Positions 7,122 through 12,800 are shown, counted from the first letter of the stretch. The stretch: DNA of 14,682 bases from Scatosoma sp045654025 (GCA_045654025.1 JAZOMO010000021.1:1-14682); one strand, 5' to 3'. Program-made: numbers and translations. Notes: generated by a model from the sequence alone, not told the origin.

Positions 7122-7712
7122 TTAACAAAACTTCTCCGCACTTTTTTTCACAGTGATCGCCAAAATCGGCGTCAAAACCACAGCGCATACAAGCTCTATC
7201 GGAAAATTGATGCCGATGCACATTTTTATCCATTCAACCGCACTGTAACCGCCTTCTGCCCCAGCAGGGAAGAACACGCACAACGCAGTAATAACCAAAA
7301 CGGTATTCGTCAAAATCCCCACCGCCGCACCACTTGCAAGCGGCAAATCAACTCGAGTAAACCTTTTGTTCGCCTTGCCTGCCCATTTTTTCATAAGCGC
7401 ATATACGCCGTATGCCGCAGGTCCAACGAACAATCTGGGCAAAATGGAAATCCAAGGCATCATAAAGTAAGGATTCCCGATAAACAACGCGCACAACAAC
7501 GAAGTTACGCCAAACACAGCGGAAAATAAAAACGAACGCTTTAAATCCCACGAGAGACACAACGTCATCAAGATGCCTAACGACAAGAATGCAGGCGGCG
7601 TATAAGAAAAGATCTTATAAATCGTCGACTCGATAAACAATACAACAATCATAACGGCCGACATTACGCCAAGCAATGCCACCGTACGGGCTTTGGAACG
7701 ATTATTCCCCAT
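7122..7712 (-). CDS. ECF transporter S component, probably for pantothenate (PanT-like)
   Basis: This 196-residue integral membrane protein has about six hydrophobic helices and the layout of ECF-type S components, the substrate-binding subunits that work with a shared energising module (EcfA, EcfA', EcfT) not found here. The N-terminal ARTVALLGVMSAVMIVVLF helix is typical, and ILPRLFVGPAAYGVYAL resembles the central segment of vitamin S components. Pantothenate as substrate is inferred from the directly following coaX and the leader hairpins. I chose the ATG at 7712 because GGAGG lies 7 nt upstream. An open frame extends 20 codons further to a TTG at 7772, but that codon has no spaced ribosome site and would translate through the leader hairpin. 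It is the first gene of a four-gene operon. Confidence 0.85.
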   Translation of the reverse strand: MGNNRSKARTVALLGVMSAVMIVVLFIESTIYKIFSYTPPAFLSLGILMTLCLSWDLKRSFLFSAVFGVTSLLCALFIGNPYFMMPWISILPRLFVGPAAYGVYALMKKWAGKANKRFTRVDLPLASGAAVGILTNTVLVITALCVFFPAGAEGGYSAVEWIKMCIGINFPIELVCAVVLTPILAITVKKSAEKFC

Positions 7713-7723
7713 AATAAACCTCC

Positions 7724-7812
7724 GTCGAATCTGTCTAACACAGTATCCGCAGAATATAAAATTTACACCCAACTCCGTTGCAATCGGTCGGATTGTCCTA
7801 AAGACATATCCG
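7724..7812 (-). promoter_or_regulatory. Tandem covarying hairpins in the panT-like/coaX leader (pan-motif-like)
   Basis: Two 27-nt copies occur in the leader RNA. The upstream copy (7787-7813) and the downstream copy (7724-7750) both start GCGGATA and end CGAC. Each folds as CGGAT paired with ATCCG or ATTCG, a single bulged A, a 4-bp upper helix and a five-base loop ending TTAG. The upper helix is TGTC/GACA in one and CTGT/ACAG in the other: all four pairs differ yet all still pair. The downstream copy ends directly against the GGAGG ribosome site. Paired hairpins before pantothenate genes are the layout of the described 'pan' RNA motif. I cannot confirm membership from memory of its consensus. 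Confidence 0.7.
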
Positions 7813-7837
7813 CCACGGATTTTAAGTGCATACGGCT

Positions 7838-7866
7838 ATTATACCGCATTTTTTTCAAATTTGCAA
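7838..7866 (-). promoter_or_regulatory. Sigma-A promoter of the panT-like/coaX/hom/LRR operon
   Basis: On the minus strand, TTGCAA (7861-7866) and TATAAT (7838-7843) are 17 nt apart. Transcription should start near 7831, giving a leader of about 119 nt that carries the tandem hairpins. Confidence 0.85.
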
Positions 7867-7942
7867 CAAAATGACCGCCCTTTTGTGATAAAAACGCCGC
7901 ACCATTTTCAATATTTTGGAATAATATGTATTAGAAATACAA

Positions 7943-7983
7943 ACCGCAGGCAATATTTTCACAAGACTACATACCCCTGCGGT
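7943..7983 (+). promoter_or_regulatory. Leader hairpin just upstream of the Cys-rich gene's ribosome site
   Basis: ACCGCAGG (7943-7950) and CCTGCGGT (7976-7983) are perfect 8-nt inverted repeats with a 25-nt loop. The 3' arm ends 4 nt before AGGAGG (7988-7993), so the stem could affect ribosome access or protect the 5' end. I found no convincing sigma-A promoter between 7867 and 7942. Confidence 0.5.
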
Positions 7984-8000
7984 CAACAGGAGGTTTCTTT

Positions 8001-8207
8001 ATGAATTGCTTTTCGCAGGGTAATACGACTCTCTGGATTTTGATTGCGCTTCTCGTGCTCGGCTGTAAGGACGGTATCTTCTGCTCTAACGTGTTGAGTG
8101 GTTGTGGTCTGCCCATCATCATCGCGCTCTTGTATTGTCTGTACAAAAACGGAACGCTGTCCTCTCTTCTTACCCCTAACTGCTGCTGCCAAAATAGCTG
8201 CTGCTGA
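8001..8207 (+). CDS. Small cysteine-rich membrane protein, function unknown
   Basis: This 68-residue protein has ten cysteines (positions 3, 22, 28, 35, 46, 61-63, 67, 68), two hydrophobic stretches (about 10-21 and 36-48), and ends NCCCQNSCC. A textbook AGGAGG site lies 7 nt before the ATG and a strong terminator begins 10 nt after the stop, so I regard it as a real single-gene unit although it is short. It resembles in style the small Cys-rich hydrophobic proteins often predicted in Clostridia and sometimes labelled 'high-cysteine' proteins. I recognise no family. Metal binding, disulfide cross-linking (for example in a spore or envelope layer) or palmitoyl-like anchoring are open possibilities. 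Confidence 0.8.
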   Translation: MNCFSQGNTTLWILIALLVLGCKDGIFCSNVLSGCGLPIIIALLYCLYKNGTLSSLLTPNCCCQNSCC

Positions 8208-8216
8208 TAAAACACC

Positions 8217-8249
8217 GACGGAGCTGGAATTTCCAGCTCCGTCCTTTTT
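8217..8249 (+). terminator. Rho-independent terminator of the Cys-rich gene, probably shared with the NUDIX gene
   Basis: A 12-bp perfect stem, GACGGAGCTGGA/TCCAGCTCCGTC (8217-8228, 8232-8243), with an ATT loop is followed by CTTTTT on the plus strand. On the minus strand it is followed by GGTGTTTTAT, a weaker T-run. The convergent NUDIX gene stops at 8252, only 3 nt from it, so it probably serves both. Confidence 0.92.
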
Positions 8250-8251
8250 GA

Positions 8252-8791
8252 TTATTGCTCGTTTTTGAGGAAGTACGCCTGCAGGGCGACAATCGTCTTC
8301 GCATCACGCAAAGCCCCTGATTGCAGGCTTTCTTTTGCCTCGTTTAGCGGCATAAAAATCGTTTCGACAAACTCCCCCTCGTCTGGGTGGCAAGCCGTTT
8401 TCTCCCCCTTTTTTACATAGTAAATATAGATTTTCTCGTTGGTGTAGCCGGGGGTCGGATATAAAACAAACAACAATTCGGCGTCCTCCGCCTTGGCAGA
8501 AATCCCCGTTTCCTCTTCCAGCTCTCTAATCGCCGCAAGGCAAGGGTCTTCCCCTTTTTCGAGTTTCCCCGCAGGCAGCTCTAACACCTCTTCGCCGTAG
8601 GCGTAGCGGTATTGTTTTACCAGCGCCACCTTGCCGTCCTCTACGTACAACGCGCAAGCGCCGCCCGGATGCACGACGTGCTCTCGCTTGCAGGGCTTCC
8701 CTGCGCCGTCCAAGACGTCGTCGTTGCGTACGGATAAGATTTTCCCTTCAAAAACGCTGTTTGCCTTCACGCATTTTTCTTGCCTAATCAT
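8252..8791 (-). CDS. NUDIX hydrolase, ADP-ribose pyrophosphatase-like
   Basis: It probably cleaves ADP-ribose or related nucleoside diphosphate sugars to AMP and a sugar phosphate with Mg2+. The 179 residues contain a complete Nudix box (Gly75 to Ile97) in which GKLEKGE is followed by seven residues and then RELEEETGI, so all catalytic glutamates are present. Upstream are VKQYRY and LELPAGK. Downstream, LYPTPGYTNEKIYIYY, with a proline about 16 residues past the box, is the mark of the ADP-ribose pyrophosphatase group (NudF/YqkG type). The ATG has GTGAGGG 6 nt upstream. The gene is alone in its transcript behind a long structured leader (8792-9032) that contains an 11-nt perfect complement of that ribosome site, so its translation is a good candidate for RNA-level control. 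Confidence 0.93.
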   Translation of the reverse strand: MIRQEKCVKANSVFEGKILSVRNDDVLDGAGKPCKREHVVHPGGACALYVEDGKVALVKQYRYAYGEEVLELPAGKLEKGEDPCLAAIRELEEETGISAKAEDAELLFVLYPTPGYTNEKIYIYYVKKGEKTACHPDEGEFVETIFMPLNEAKESLQSGALRDAKTIVALQAYFLKNEQ

Positions 8792-8797
8792 CGTAAA

Positions 8798-9032
8798 CCC
8801 TCACAAAAATTACTGCTTTTTTGGCTGTGTCACAGAGGATGGTTGATTTACAACAAAATTCTTTTTGTTGGGTTGACGAGAAAAATATAAGAAAGACCAG
8901 CGTTTTGTGAGGGCGCATACCCCCAGCGGTCTGTAACCGAGCAAAACACGAAGTATTTCGCAATTATTTTTCCGAGCCGTTTTCAAAACGGCGGTTCAAA
9001 AATCAACCAGATGATGTGATAGAGCCTATTTT
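8798..9032 (-). ncRNA. Structured leader RNA of the NUDIX gene, candidate riboswitch-like element
   Basis: This is the 370-bp gene-free stretch (8792-9161). On the minus-strand transcript a closing helix forms between 9000-9026 and 8823-8849: 10 bp (8840-8849 with 9000-9009), a symmetric 5x5 internal loop, 5 bp (8830-8834 with 9015-9019), a 3x3 loop, and 4 bp (8823-8826 with 9023-9026). Inside are four hairpins: 8976-8992, 8941-8961 (9 bp), 8895-8931 and 8851-8870 (8 bp). The third contains CCCTCACAAAA (8903-8913), an exact complement of the ribosome-site region TTTTGTGAGGG (8798-8808). I can match it to no known class; 6S RNA, T-box, ykkC, TPP and cobalamin elements were considered. The strand is inferred from the promoter and the ribosome-site complement. 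Confidence 0.6.
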
Positions 9033-9038
9033 TTTATT

Positions 9039-9067
9039 ATTATAGCATAAAAAATGAAAAAATACAA
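9039..9067 (-). promoter_or_regulatory. Sigma-A promoter of the NUDIX leader RNA
   Basis: On the minus strand, TTGTAT (9062-9067) and TATAAT (9039-9044) have a 17-nt spacer and an extended -10 (TGC before TATAAT). The start near 9032 falls 6 nt before the first base of the leader's closing helix. Confidence 0.85.
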
Positions 9068-9086
9068 AGATTTTACGCAAAACACC

Positions 9087-9115
9087 TTGATTTTTTGTTT
9101 CGGATTATATATAAT
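9087..9115 (+). promoter_or_regulatory. Sigma-A promoter of the DUF4364-TSCPD operon
   Basis: TTGATT (9087-9092) and TATAAT (9110-9115) are 17 nt apart, with a transcript start near 9122 and a leader of about 40 nt. It diverges from the NUDIX-leader promoter. Confidence 0.82.
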
Positions 9116-9161
9116 AAGTGAACTAGGTTCGATAATTACTTTGTACTAAGGAGATGCAGAT

Positions 9162-9689
9162 ATGCAAATTCAAGGCGAAACGTCGGTAAACAAGTTAATA
9201 TTGCTGTTCGTTTTCGACAAAATGGAAAGCGCACTTTCCGAAAGAACGATTATCGAAATGTGCACCGCAGGCAATAACTGGCTGAATTATATGGATTGCA
9301 TGGAGCTGATTCCGAAACTGTTAGACGACGGCTTTATCTGCCGTATCTCCTCCTCGGACGAAGAGCCTCTGTACACCATCACCAGCGACGGCAGAGAGAG
9401 CCTTTCCAGCTTCTACATCACCATTCCCAAAAGCACGCGCGACGAAATCACCGCTTTTGTCAAGCACAACAGCGGAAAGCTGAGAAACCGTCAGGAATGT
9501 AAATCGGATTATTTCCAAAATAAAGACGGCTCCTACACCGTGTTCCTGAAAATCTTAGCGCCTGCTCAGCCGATGCTCGAATTAAAGTTTGTCGTTCCCG
9601 ACAAGAAAACGGCGCAAAACATCTATAAAAACTGGGAATGTAAGGCATCGGAATTGTATTCCGCTATCTACGAAACCCTCGTAGATTAA
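9162..9689 (+). CDS. DUF4364 family protein, probable winged-helix regulator
   Basis: The 175-residue soluble protein matches in length and pattern the DUF4364 family found widely in Clostridia. The first 75 or so residues (KLILLFVFDKMESALSERTI, then WLNYMDCMELIPKLLDDGFI and LYTITSDGRESL) have the helix-turn-helix and wing arrangement of PadR-like winged helices, so DNA binding is likely. The remainder (about 80-175) is an alpha/beta domain with SYTVFLKILA and LELKFVVPDKKTAQNI, of unknown role. The ATG has AAGGAG 8 nt upstream and a strong promoter 40 nt further on. It is followed after 50 nt by the TSCPD gene in the same direction, so the two are probably co-transcribed. No target is visible and family function is not established. 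Confidence 0.85.
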   Translation: MQIQGETSVNKLILLFVFDKMESALSERTIIEMCTAGNNWLNYMDCMELIPKLLDDGFICRISSSDEEPLYTITSDGRESLSSFYITIPKSTRDEITAFVKHNSGKLRNRQECKSDYFQNKDGSYTVFLKILAPAQPMLELKFVVPDKKTAQNIYKNWECKASELYSAIYETLVD

Positions 9690-9739
9690 GCAACTACCCA
9701 CTCAAAGATAGAAAAAAATAACAGACGAGGTTTTATATT

Positions 9740-10009
9740 ATGTATACTTACTGGACGAAATGGACTTGCTCCAAACAAATTTTATTTGACGTAGATGCGG
9801 AAAACAAGTTGCGCAACGTCCGCTTTATCGGCGGCTGTGGCGGCAACCTGCAAGGGATTGCTAAGCTTGTAGAAGGCAGACACATCGACGAAATCGAAAG
9901 CCTTTTGGCAGGCATCAAGTGCCGCAACAACACCTCTTGCCCCGACCAGCTGTCGCAGGCAATCGCCGAATACAAGGCATCCTTGAACGCACCCAAGGAA
10001 GAAGTTTAA
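9740..10009 (+). CDS. TSCPD-domain protein (TIGR03905-like)
   Basis: This 89-residue protein carries the motif NTSCPDQLSQAI (residues about 66-77), which names the TSCPD domain, plus the upstream VRFIGGCGGNLQGIAKLVEG that goes with it. The domain also occurs at the C-terminus of adenosylcobalamin-dependent ribonucleotide reductases. Stand-alone copies of about 80-90 residues are common in Clostridia and their function is not settled. Cysteines in WTCSK, GGCGG, IKCRN and TSCPD could bind metal or act in redox. A GAGG site lies about 9 nt before the ATG. It is the last gene of its operon, and a bidirectional terminator starts 21 nt after its stop. Confidence 0.9.
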   Translation: MYTYWTKWTCSKQILFDVDAENKLRNVRFIGGCGGNLQGIAKLVEGRHIDEIESLLAGIKCRNNTSCPDQLSQAIAEYKASLNAPKEEV

Positions 10010-10030
10010 TCGAATAATGAAAACGAAAAA

Positions 10031-10060
10031 CGGAGCTGTAAAAACAGCTCCGCTTTTTTT
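10031..10060. terminator. Bidirectional Rho-independent terminator between the TSCPD gene and purH
   Basis: The 9-bp stem CGGAGCTGT/ACAGCTCCG (10031-10039, 10044-10052) is followed by TTTTTTT on the plus strand (10054-10060). On the minus strand it is followed by TTTTTCGTTTT. It ends both convergent units. Confidence 0.9.
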
Positions 10061-10085
10061 GTCTATTGTCAATATCACAAAGGCA

Positions 10086-11624
10086 TCAATGCTTGAAGTG
10101 TCTGTCGCCGACGAAGATCATTGCGATACCCGCTTCGTCGCAAGCATCAATCGACAGCTGGTCGTTCTTACTGCCACCCGGCTGAATGACCGCCGTGATA
10201 CCTGCTTTTACGCACTCTGCAACCACGTCGGGGAAGGGGAAGAAAGCATCGGACGCCATTACAGAGCCCTTTGCATTCTCGCCTGCGTGCTCGATTGCCT
10301 GCTGAGCTGCCCAGATACGGTTGGTCTGACCCATACCGATACCCGTCGTCTTGTCCGCGTTACCGATGACGATTGCATTCGATTTGGTGTGCTTTACGAC
10401 ACGCCAGTTGAACAGCAACGCCGCCATTTCTTCTTCGGTAGGAGCGCGCTTGGTGACCACTTTGACGTTCTCTTCTGCAAACAGCGTGTTGTCGTAATCC
10501 TGCACCAGCAAGCCGCCGTACACCTTCTTCATATCGTATGCAGTGTTTTCTCTCTGCGCCTTGATATCAGGCAATTCCAAAAGACGGATATTCTTCTTTT
10601 TCGTCAAGATTTCCATCGCCTCGGGGGTAAAGCCCTCTGCAATTACGATTTCGATGAAGATTTTGGAAATTTCGGTTGCCGTAGCCTCGTCCACTACGCC
10701 GTTGATTGCCAAAATGCCACCGAAGATGGAAACGGGGTCAGCCTCGTACGCCTTCACGTACGCCTCGTAAATCGTCTTGCCCGTACCAACGCCGCAAGGG
10801 TTTGCGTGCTTGCAAGCGACTACGCAGGGTTCGGTGAACTCTTTTACAAGCTCCAAAGCACCGTTCGCATCGTTGATGTTGTTGTAGGAGAGCTCCTTAC
10901 CCCAAAGCTGTTTTGCCTTGGAAAGAGAGCCTGCGCGCAGGAAGACTTCGCTGTAATAGGATGCGCCCTGATGGGGGTTTTCACCGTAGCGCATATCCTG
11001 CGTTTTTTCGTACGCAAAAGTGATGGTTTCGGGATAACGAATCCCAAGCTGTTGCGCAAGGTAGCCCGAAATCATACTGTCGTATACCGCCGTATGCGCG
11101 TACACCTTGTATTGCAGGTATTTTTTCGTTTCCAGCGTAATTTCCCCTGCCTCTAATTCGGAGAGCACACGCTCGTAGTCCTTAGGGTCGACCACAACGG
11201 CAACGTCCTGATAGTTCTTCGCCGCCGCACGAATCATCGTAGGTCCACCGATGTCGATGTTTTCTACCGCTTCGGCAAAGGAAACGCCTTCCTTTGCAAT
11301 CGTCTGCTTGAAGGGGTAGAGGTTGACTGCAACGATATCAATCGTGTTGATACCCAAATCTTCGATTTGTTTCATATGTTCGGGGTTGGAACGCATCGCC
11401 AAAAGCCCTGCGTGCACTGCGGGATGCAAGGTCTTTACTCTGCCGTCCAAGCATTCAGGGAAGCCGGTAATATCGCTGATACCGATAACGGGCAAGCCCG
11501 CCTCCTGCAAAGCCTTTGCCGTGCCGCCCGTGGAGATGATTTCATACCCACACGCCGCCAAACGCTGACAAAACGCAACGATACCTGTCTTATCGGAAAC
11601 GCTGACCAAAGCTCTTTTTTTCAT
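10086..11624 (-). CDS. purH: Bifunctional AICAR formyltransferase/IMP cyclohydrolase
   Basis: PurH carries out the last two steps of purine synthesis: formylation of AICAR with 10-formyl-tetrahydrofolate, then ring closure to IMP. At 512 residues it has the normal bacterial length. The N-terminal cyclohydrolase domain (about 1-195) shows ALVSVSDKTGI, EIISTGGTAKAL, GRVKTLHPAVHAGLL and NLYPF. The transformylase domain (about 200-512) includes MRYGENPHQGASYY, the CKHANPCGVG segment with the catalytic Lys-His, and the QPGGSKNDQLSIDACDEAGI ending. The ATG follows AAGGTAGG. It stands alone here rather than in a pur operon. A GCAAAC/GTTTGC dyad lies just upstream, over the only (weak) promoter candidate I could place. 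Confidence 0.97.
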   Translation of the reverse strand: MKKRALVSVSDKTGIVAFCQRLAACGYEIISTGGTAKALQEAGLPVIGISDITGFPECLDGRVKTLHPAVHAGLLAMRSNPEHMKQIEDLGINTIDIVAVNLYPFKQTIAKEGVSFAEAVENIDIGGPTMIRAAAKNYQDVAVVVDPKDYERVLSELEAGEITLETKKYLQYKVYAHTAVYDSMISGYLAQQLGIRYPETITFAYEKTQDMRYGENPHQGASYYSEVFLRAGSLSKAKQLWGKELSYNNINDANGALELVKEFTEPCVVACKHANPCGVGTGKTIYEAYVKAYEADPVSIFGGILAINGVVDEATATEISKIFIEIVIAEGFTPEAMEILTKKKNIRLLELPDIKAQRENTAYDMKKVYGGLLVQDYDNTLFAEENVKVVTKRAPTEEEMAALLFNWRVVKHTKSNAIVIGNADKTTGIGMGQTNRIWAAQQAIEHAGENAKGSVMASDAFFPFPDVVAECVKAGITAVIQPGGSKNDQLSIDACDEAGIAMIFVGDRHFKH

Positions 11625-11663
11625 ATGTACCTACCTTAAATAAATTATTTTTTCTCTTTTGGC

Positions 11664-11678
11664 GCAAACTGTGTTTGC
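11664..11678. promoter_or_regulatory. Dyad GCAAAC-N3-GTTTGC between purH and the DUF1294-like gene
   Basis: A perfect 6-nt inverted repeat (11664-11669, 11673-11678) sits 40 nt upstream of purH. It overlaps a candidate purH -35 (TTGCGC on the minus strand, 11662-11667, 17 nt from a poor -10, TTTATT, at 11639-11644). It has the look of an operator, but no regulator can be named. Confidence 0.35.
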
Positions 11679-11679
11679 T

Positions 11680-11970
11680 ATGCTTGGAATTTTATTAACC
11701 GTCTACGTACTCGCCATCAATTTTTACGCCTTTCTGTTTATGAAACGACTGCAAAAGGTCAAGGCAAACGAACAGAAAAAATACGACCGTACCATTTCGC
11801 TGATTGCATTGCTTGGGGGTGGAGCGACCTTGTTTGTGTGTATGTTCATCTTTAAAACCCGACTGGATAGTCTGTTTTTTATGGTGATGATCCCCGTTTT
11901 GACCGCCCTGCACGTGTACGTTTGGTTTTTTGGGTTTCGATACGGCTTTGGAATCCCTCGTTGGGGATAA
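11680..11970 (+). CDS. Small DUF1294-like membrane protein
   Basis: The protein has about 96 residues from the ATG at 11680. It has three hydrophobic stretches: LGILLTVYVLAINFYAFLFM, then LIALLGGGATLFVCMFIF, then FFMVMIPVLTALHVYVWFF. Between the first and second is a basic segment (KRLQKVKANEQKKYDR). The NFYAFLFMKRLQK... LLGGGATLF... MFIFKTRL order matches DUF1294 small membrane proteins (N..tFllygiDKrrA... LlGGs.Gal..m...rHKT), though the DKRRA and HKT signatures are altered. The open frame extends upstream to a TTG at 11659 (103 residues) and there is a GTG at 11671. None of the three starts has a clear ribosome site, so I use the ATG. Function of the family is unknown. The gene diverges from purH. 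Confidence 0.65.
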   Translation: MLGILLTVYVLAINFYAFLFMKRLQKVKANEQKKYDRTISLIALLGGGATLFVCMFIFKTRLDSLFFMVMIPVLTALHVYVWFFGFRYGFGIPRWG

Positions 11971-12042
11971 ACCCTAGCCCGCTTTTGCACCATTATAGCA
12001 AATATTTTTGAATAAGTAAAATGTTTGACCAAACTTTATTTT

Positions 12043-12777
12043 TTATTTTTGCGATAAAAACGCGGTGGAAACTTCCTCGGCGGTTGCTTTGCGGAGCACC
12101 TTCTTTACTCGCTTGGGGTCGTAGGGAGCAGTTTCCGCCAAAAACCGACGGGCGCAATCGACCAAGACAATTTGTTCGGTGGCGTTTTTGCCCATTTTTA
12201 CAAAGACGTAATCCCCCGATTTCACCTCGCCTGTTTCGTCGTAGTACCAGTAATTACAGCCTTGGTAGCCCAAAGGGCTAACGCCCACGAAGGCGTGTTC
12301 TCCCTTCCCTGCGGCGTATGCAGAGTAGACGGAGTAAAACTCCCAACGCAATGCCCGAACGAAGGTGGCAATCTCCTCTCTACCAAAGAGCAACGTATAT
12401 ACGCCGCCAAGATAACGTCGCGACGATTGCGAACGCATTAAAATACGCAGAGCCATAGCCAAGGTACTCTCTCGGCGTTCCGCTCTCGTCCTCGGTCGCC
12501 TACCCTCCATATCCTCTACGCAGGGGTACAAGTCCACTGCAACGCCCGTATTTTCAAAGGAAATCGAATATGGATGCGCATAGCCACCTGCAAGCAAGCG
12601 CGACATCGAGAATAACCATTCCTCTACGTCTGACACCAAAACGCGAATGGTGTCGTCATATTCTACGTATTCGTTCTTTAAGGCGAAGCGCAAGTTCACC
12701 CAAGCGCCGTTCGCTTCGTTTTTAGGCGTTTGCACGCCGCAGGTAAATTCCGTGCCCTGCAATTGTATCGTCGGCAT
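12043..12777 (-). CDS. Hypothetical two-domain protein, function unknown
   Basis: I do not recognise this 244-residue soluble protein with certainty. Residues about 22-145 have alternating strands and tryptophans (WVNLRFALKNEYVEYDD, VEEWLFSMSRLL, YSISFENTGVAVDLY, IATFVRALRWEF). This is reminiscent of the strand order of WapI-like immunity or sensor domains, but the resemblance is weak. Residues about 162-235 look like a separate small domain: GCNYWYYDETGEVKSGDYVF, then KMGKN and APYDPKRVKKVLRKAT. From memory this 'GDYV.VP.G...APYP..K.K.ILRK' pattern recurs in unnamed Bacillota proteins and recalls the beta-barrel at the start of PriA helicases. A strong AGGAGGG site precedes the ATG. It lies just beyond the pdp terminator, so it is expressed by readthrough or by a promoter I could not place. 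Confidence 0.7.
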   Translation of the reverse strand: MPTIQLQGTEFTCGVQTPKNEANGAWVNLRFALKNEYVEYDDTIRVLVSDVEEWLFSMSRLLAGGYAHPYSISFENTGVAVDLYPCVEDMEGRRPRTRAERRESTLAMALRILMRSQSSRRYLGGVYTLLFGREEIATFVRALRWEFYSVYSAYAAGKGEHAFVGVSPLGYQGCNYWYYDETGEVKSGDYVFVKMGKNATEQIVLVDCARRFLAETAPYDPKRVKKVLRKATAEEVSTAFLSQK

Positions 12778-12800
12778 ACGCCCTCCTTTTTTTCTTAGAC

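Noticed and set aside
7713..7772. Extended TTG start for the ECF S component
   Set aside because: GGAG directly touches the TTG, leaving no spacing, and translation would run through the tandem hairpin. The ATG at 7712 has an ideal GGAGG.
8798..9032. 6S RNA as the identity of the NUDIX leader structure
   Set aside because: The size, long closing helix and start at the helix base fit, but the interior is several separate hairpins instead of one rod with a central bubble, there is no terminator on the minus strand, and the ribosome-site complement points to a cis-acting leader.
8798..9032. Known riboswitch classes (ykkC subtypes including the ADP type seen before NUDIX genes, TPP, cobalamin, lysine, T-box)
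   Set aside because: None of the conserved core sequences I know for these classes could be found on either strand.
10017..11156. Long plus-strand open frame of 379 codons opposite purH
   Set aside because: It lies antisense to an intact purH whose domains are all recognisable, begins inside the bidirectional terminator, and its translation shows no family features. It is an effect of codon bias in the opposite frame.
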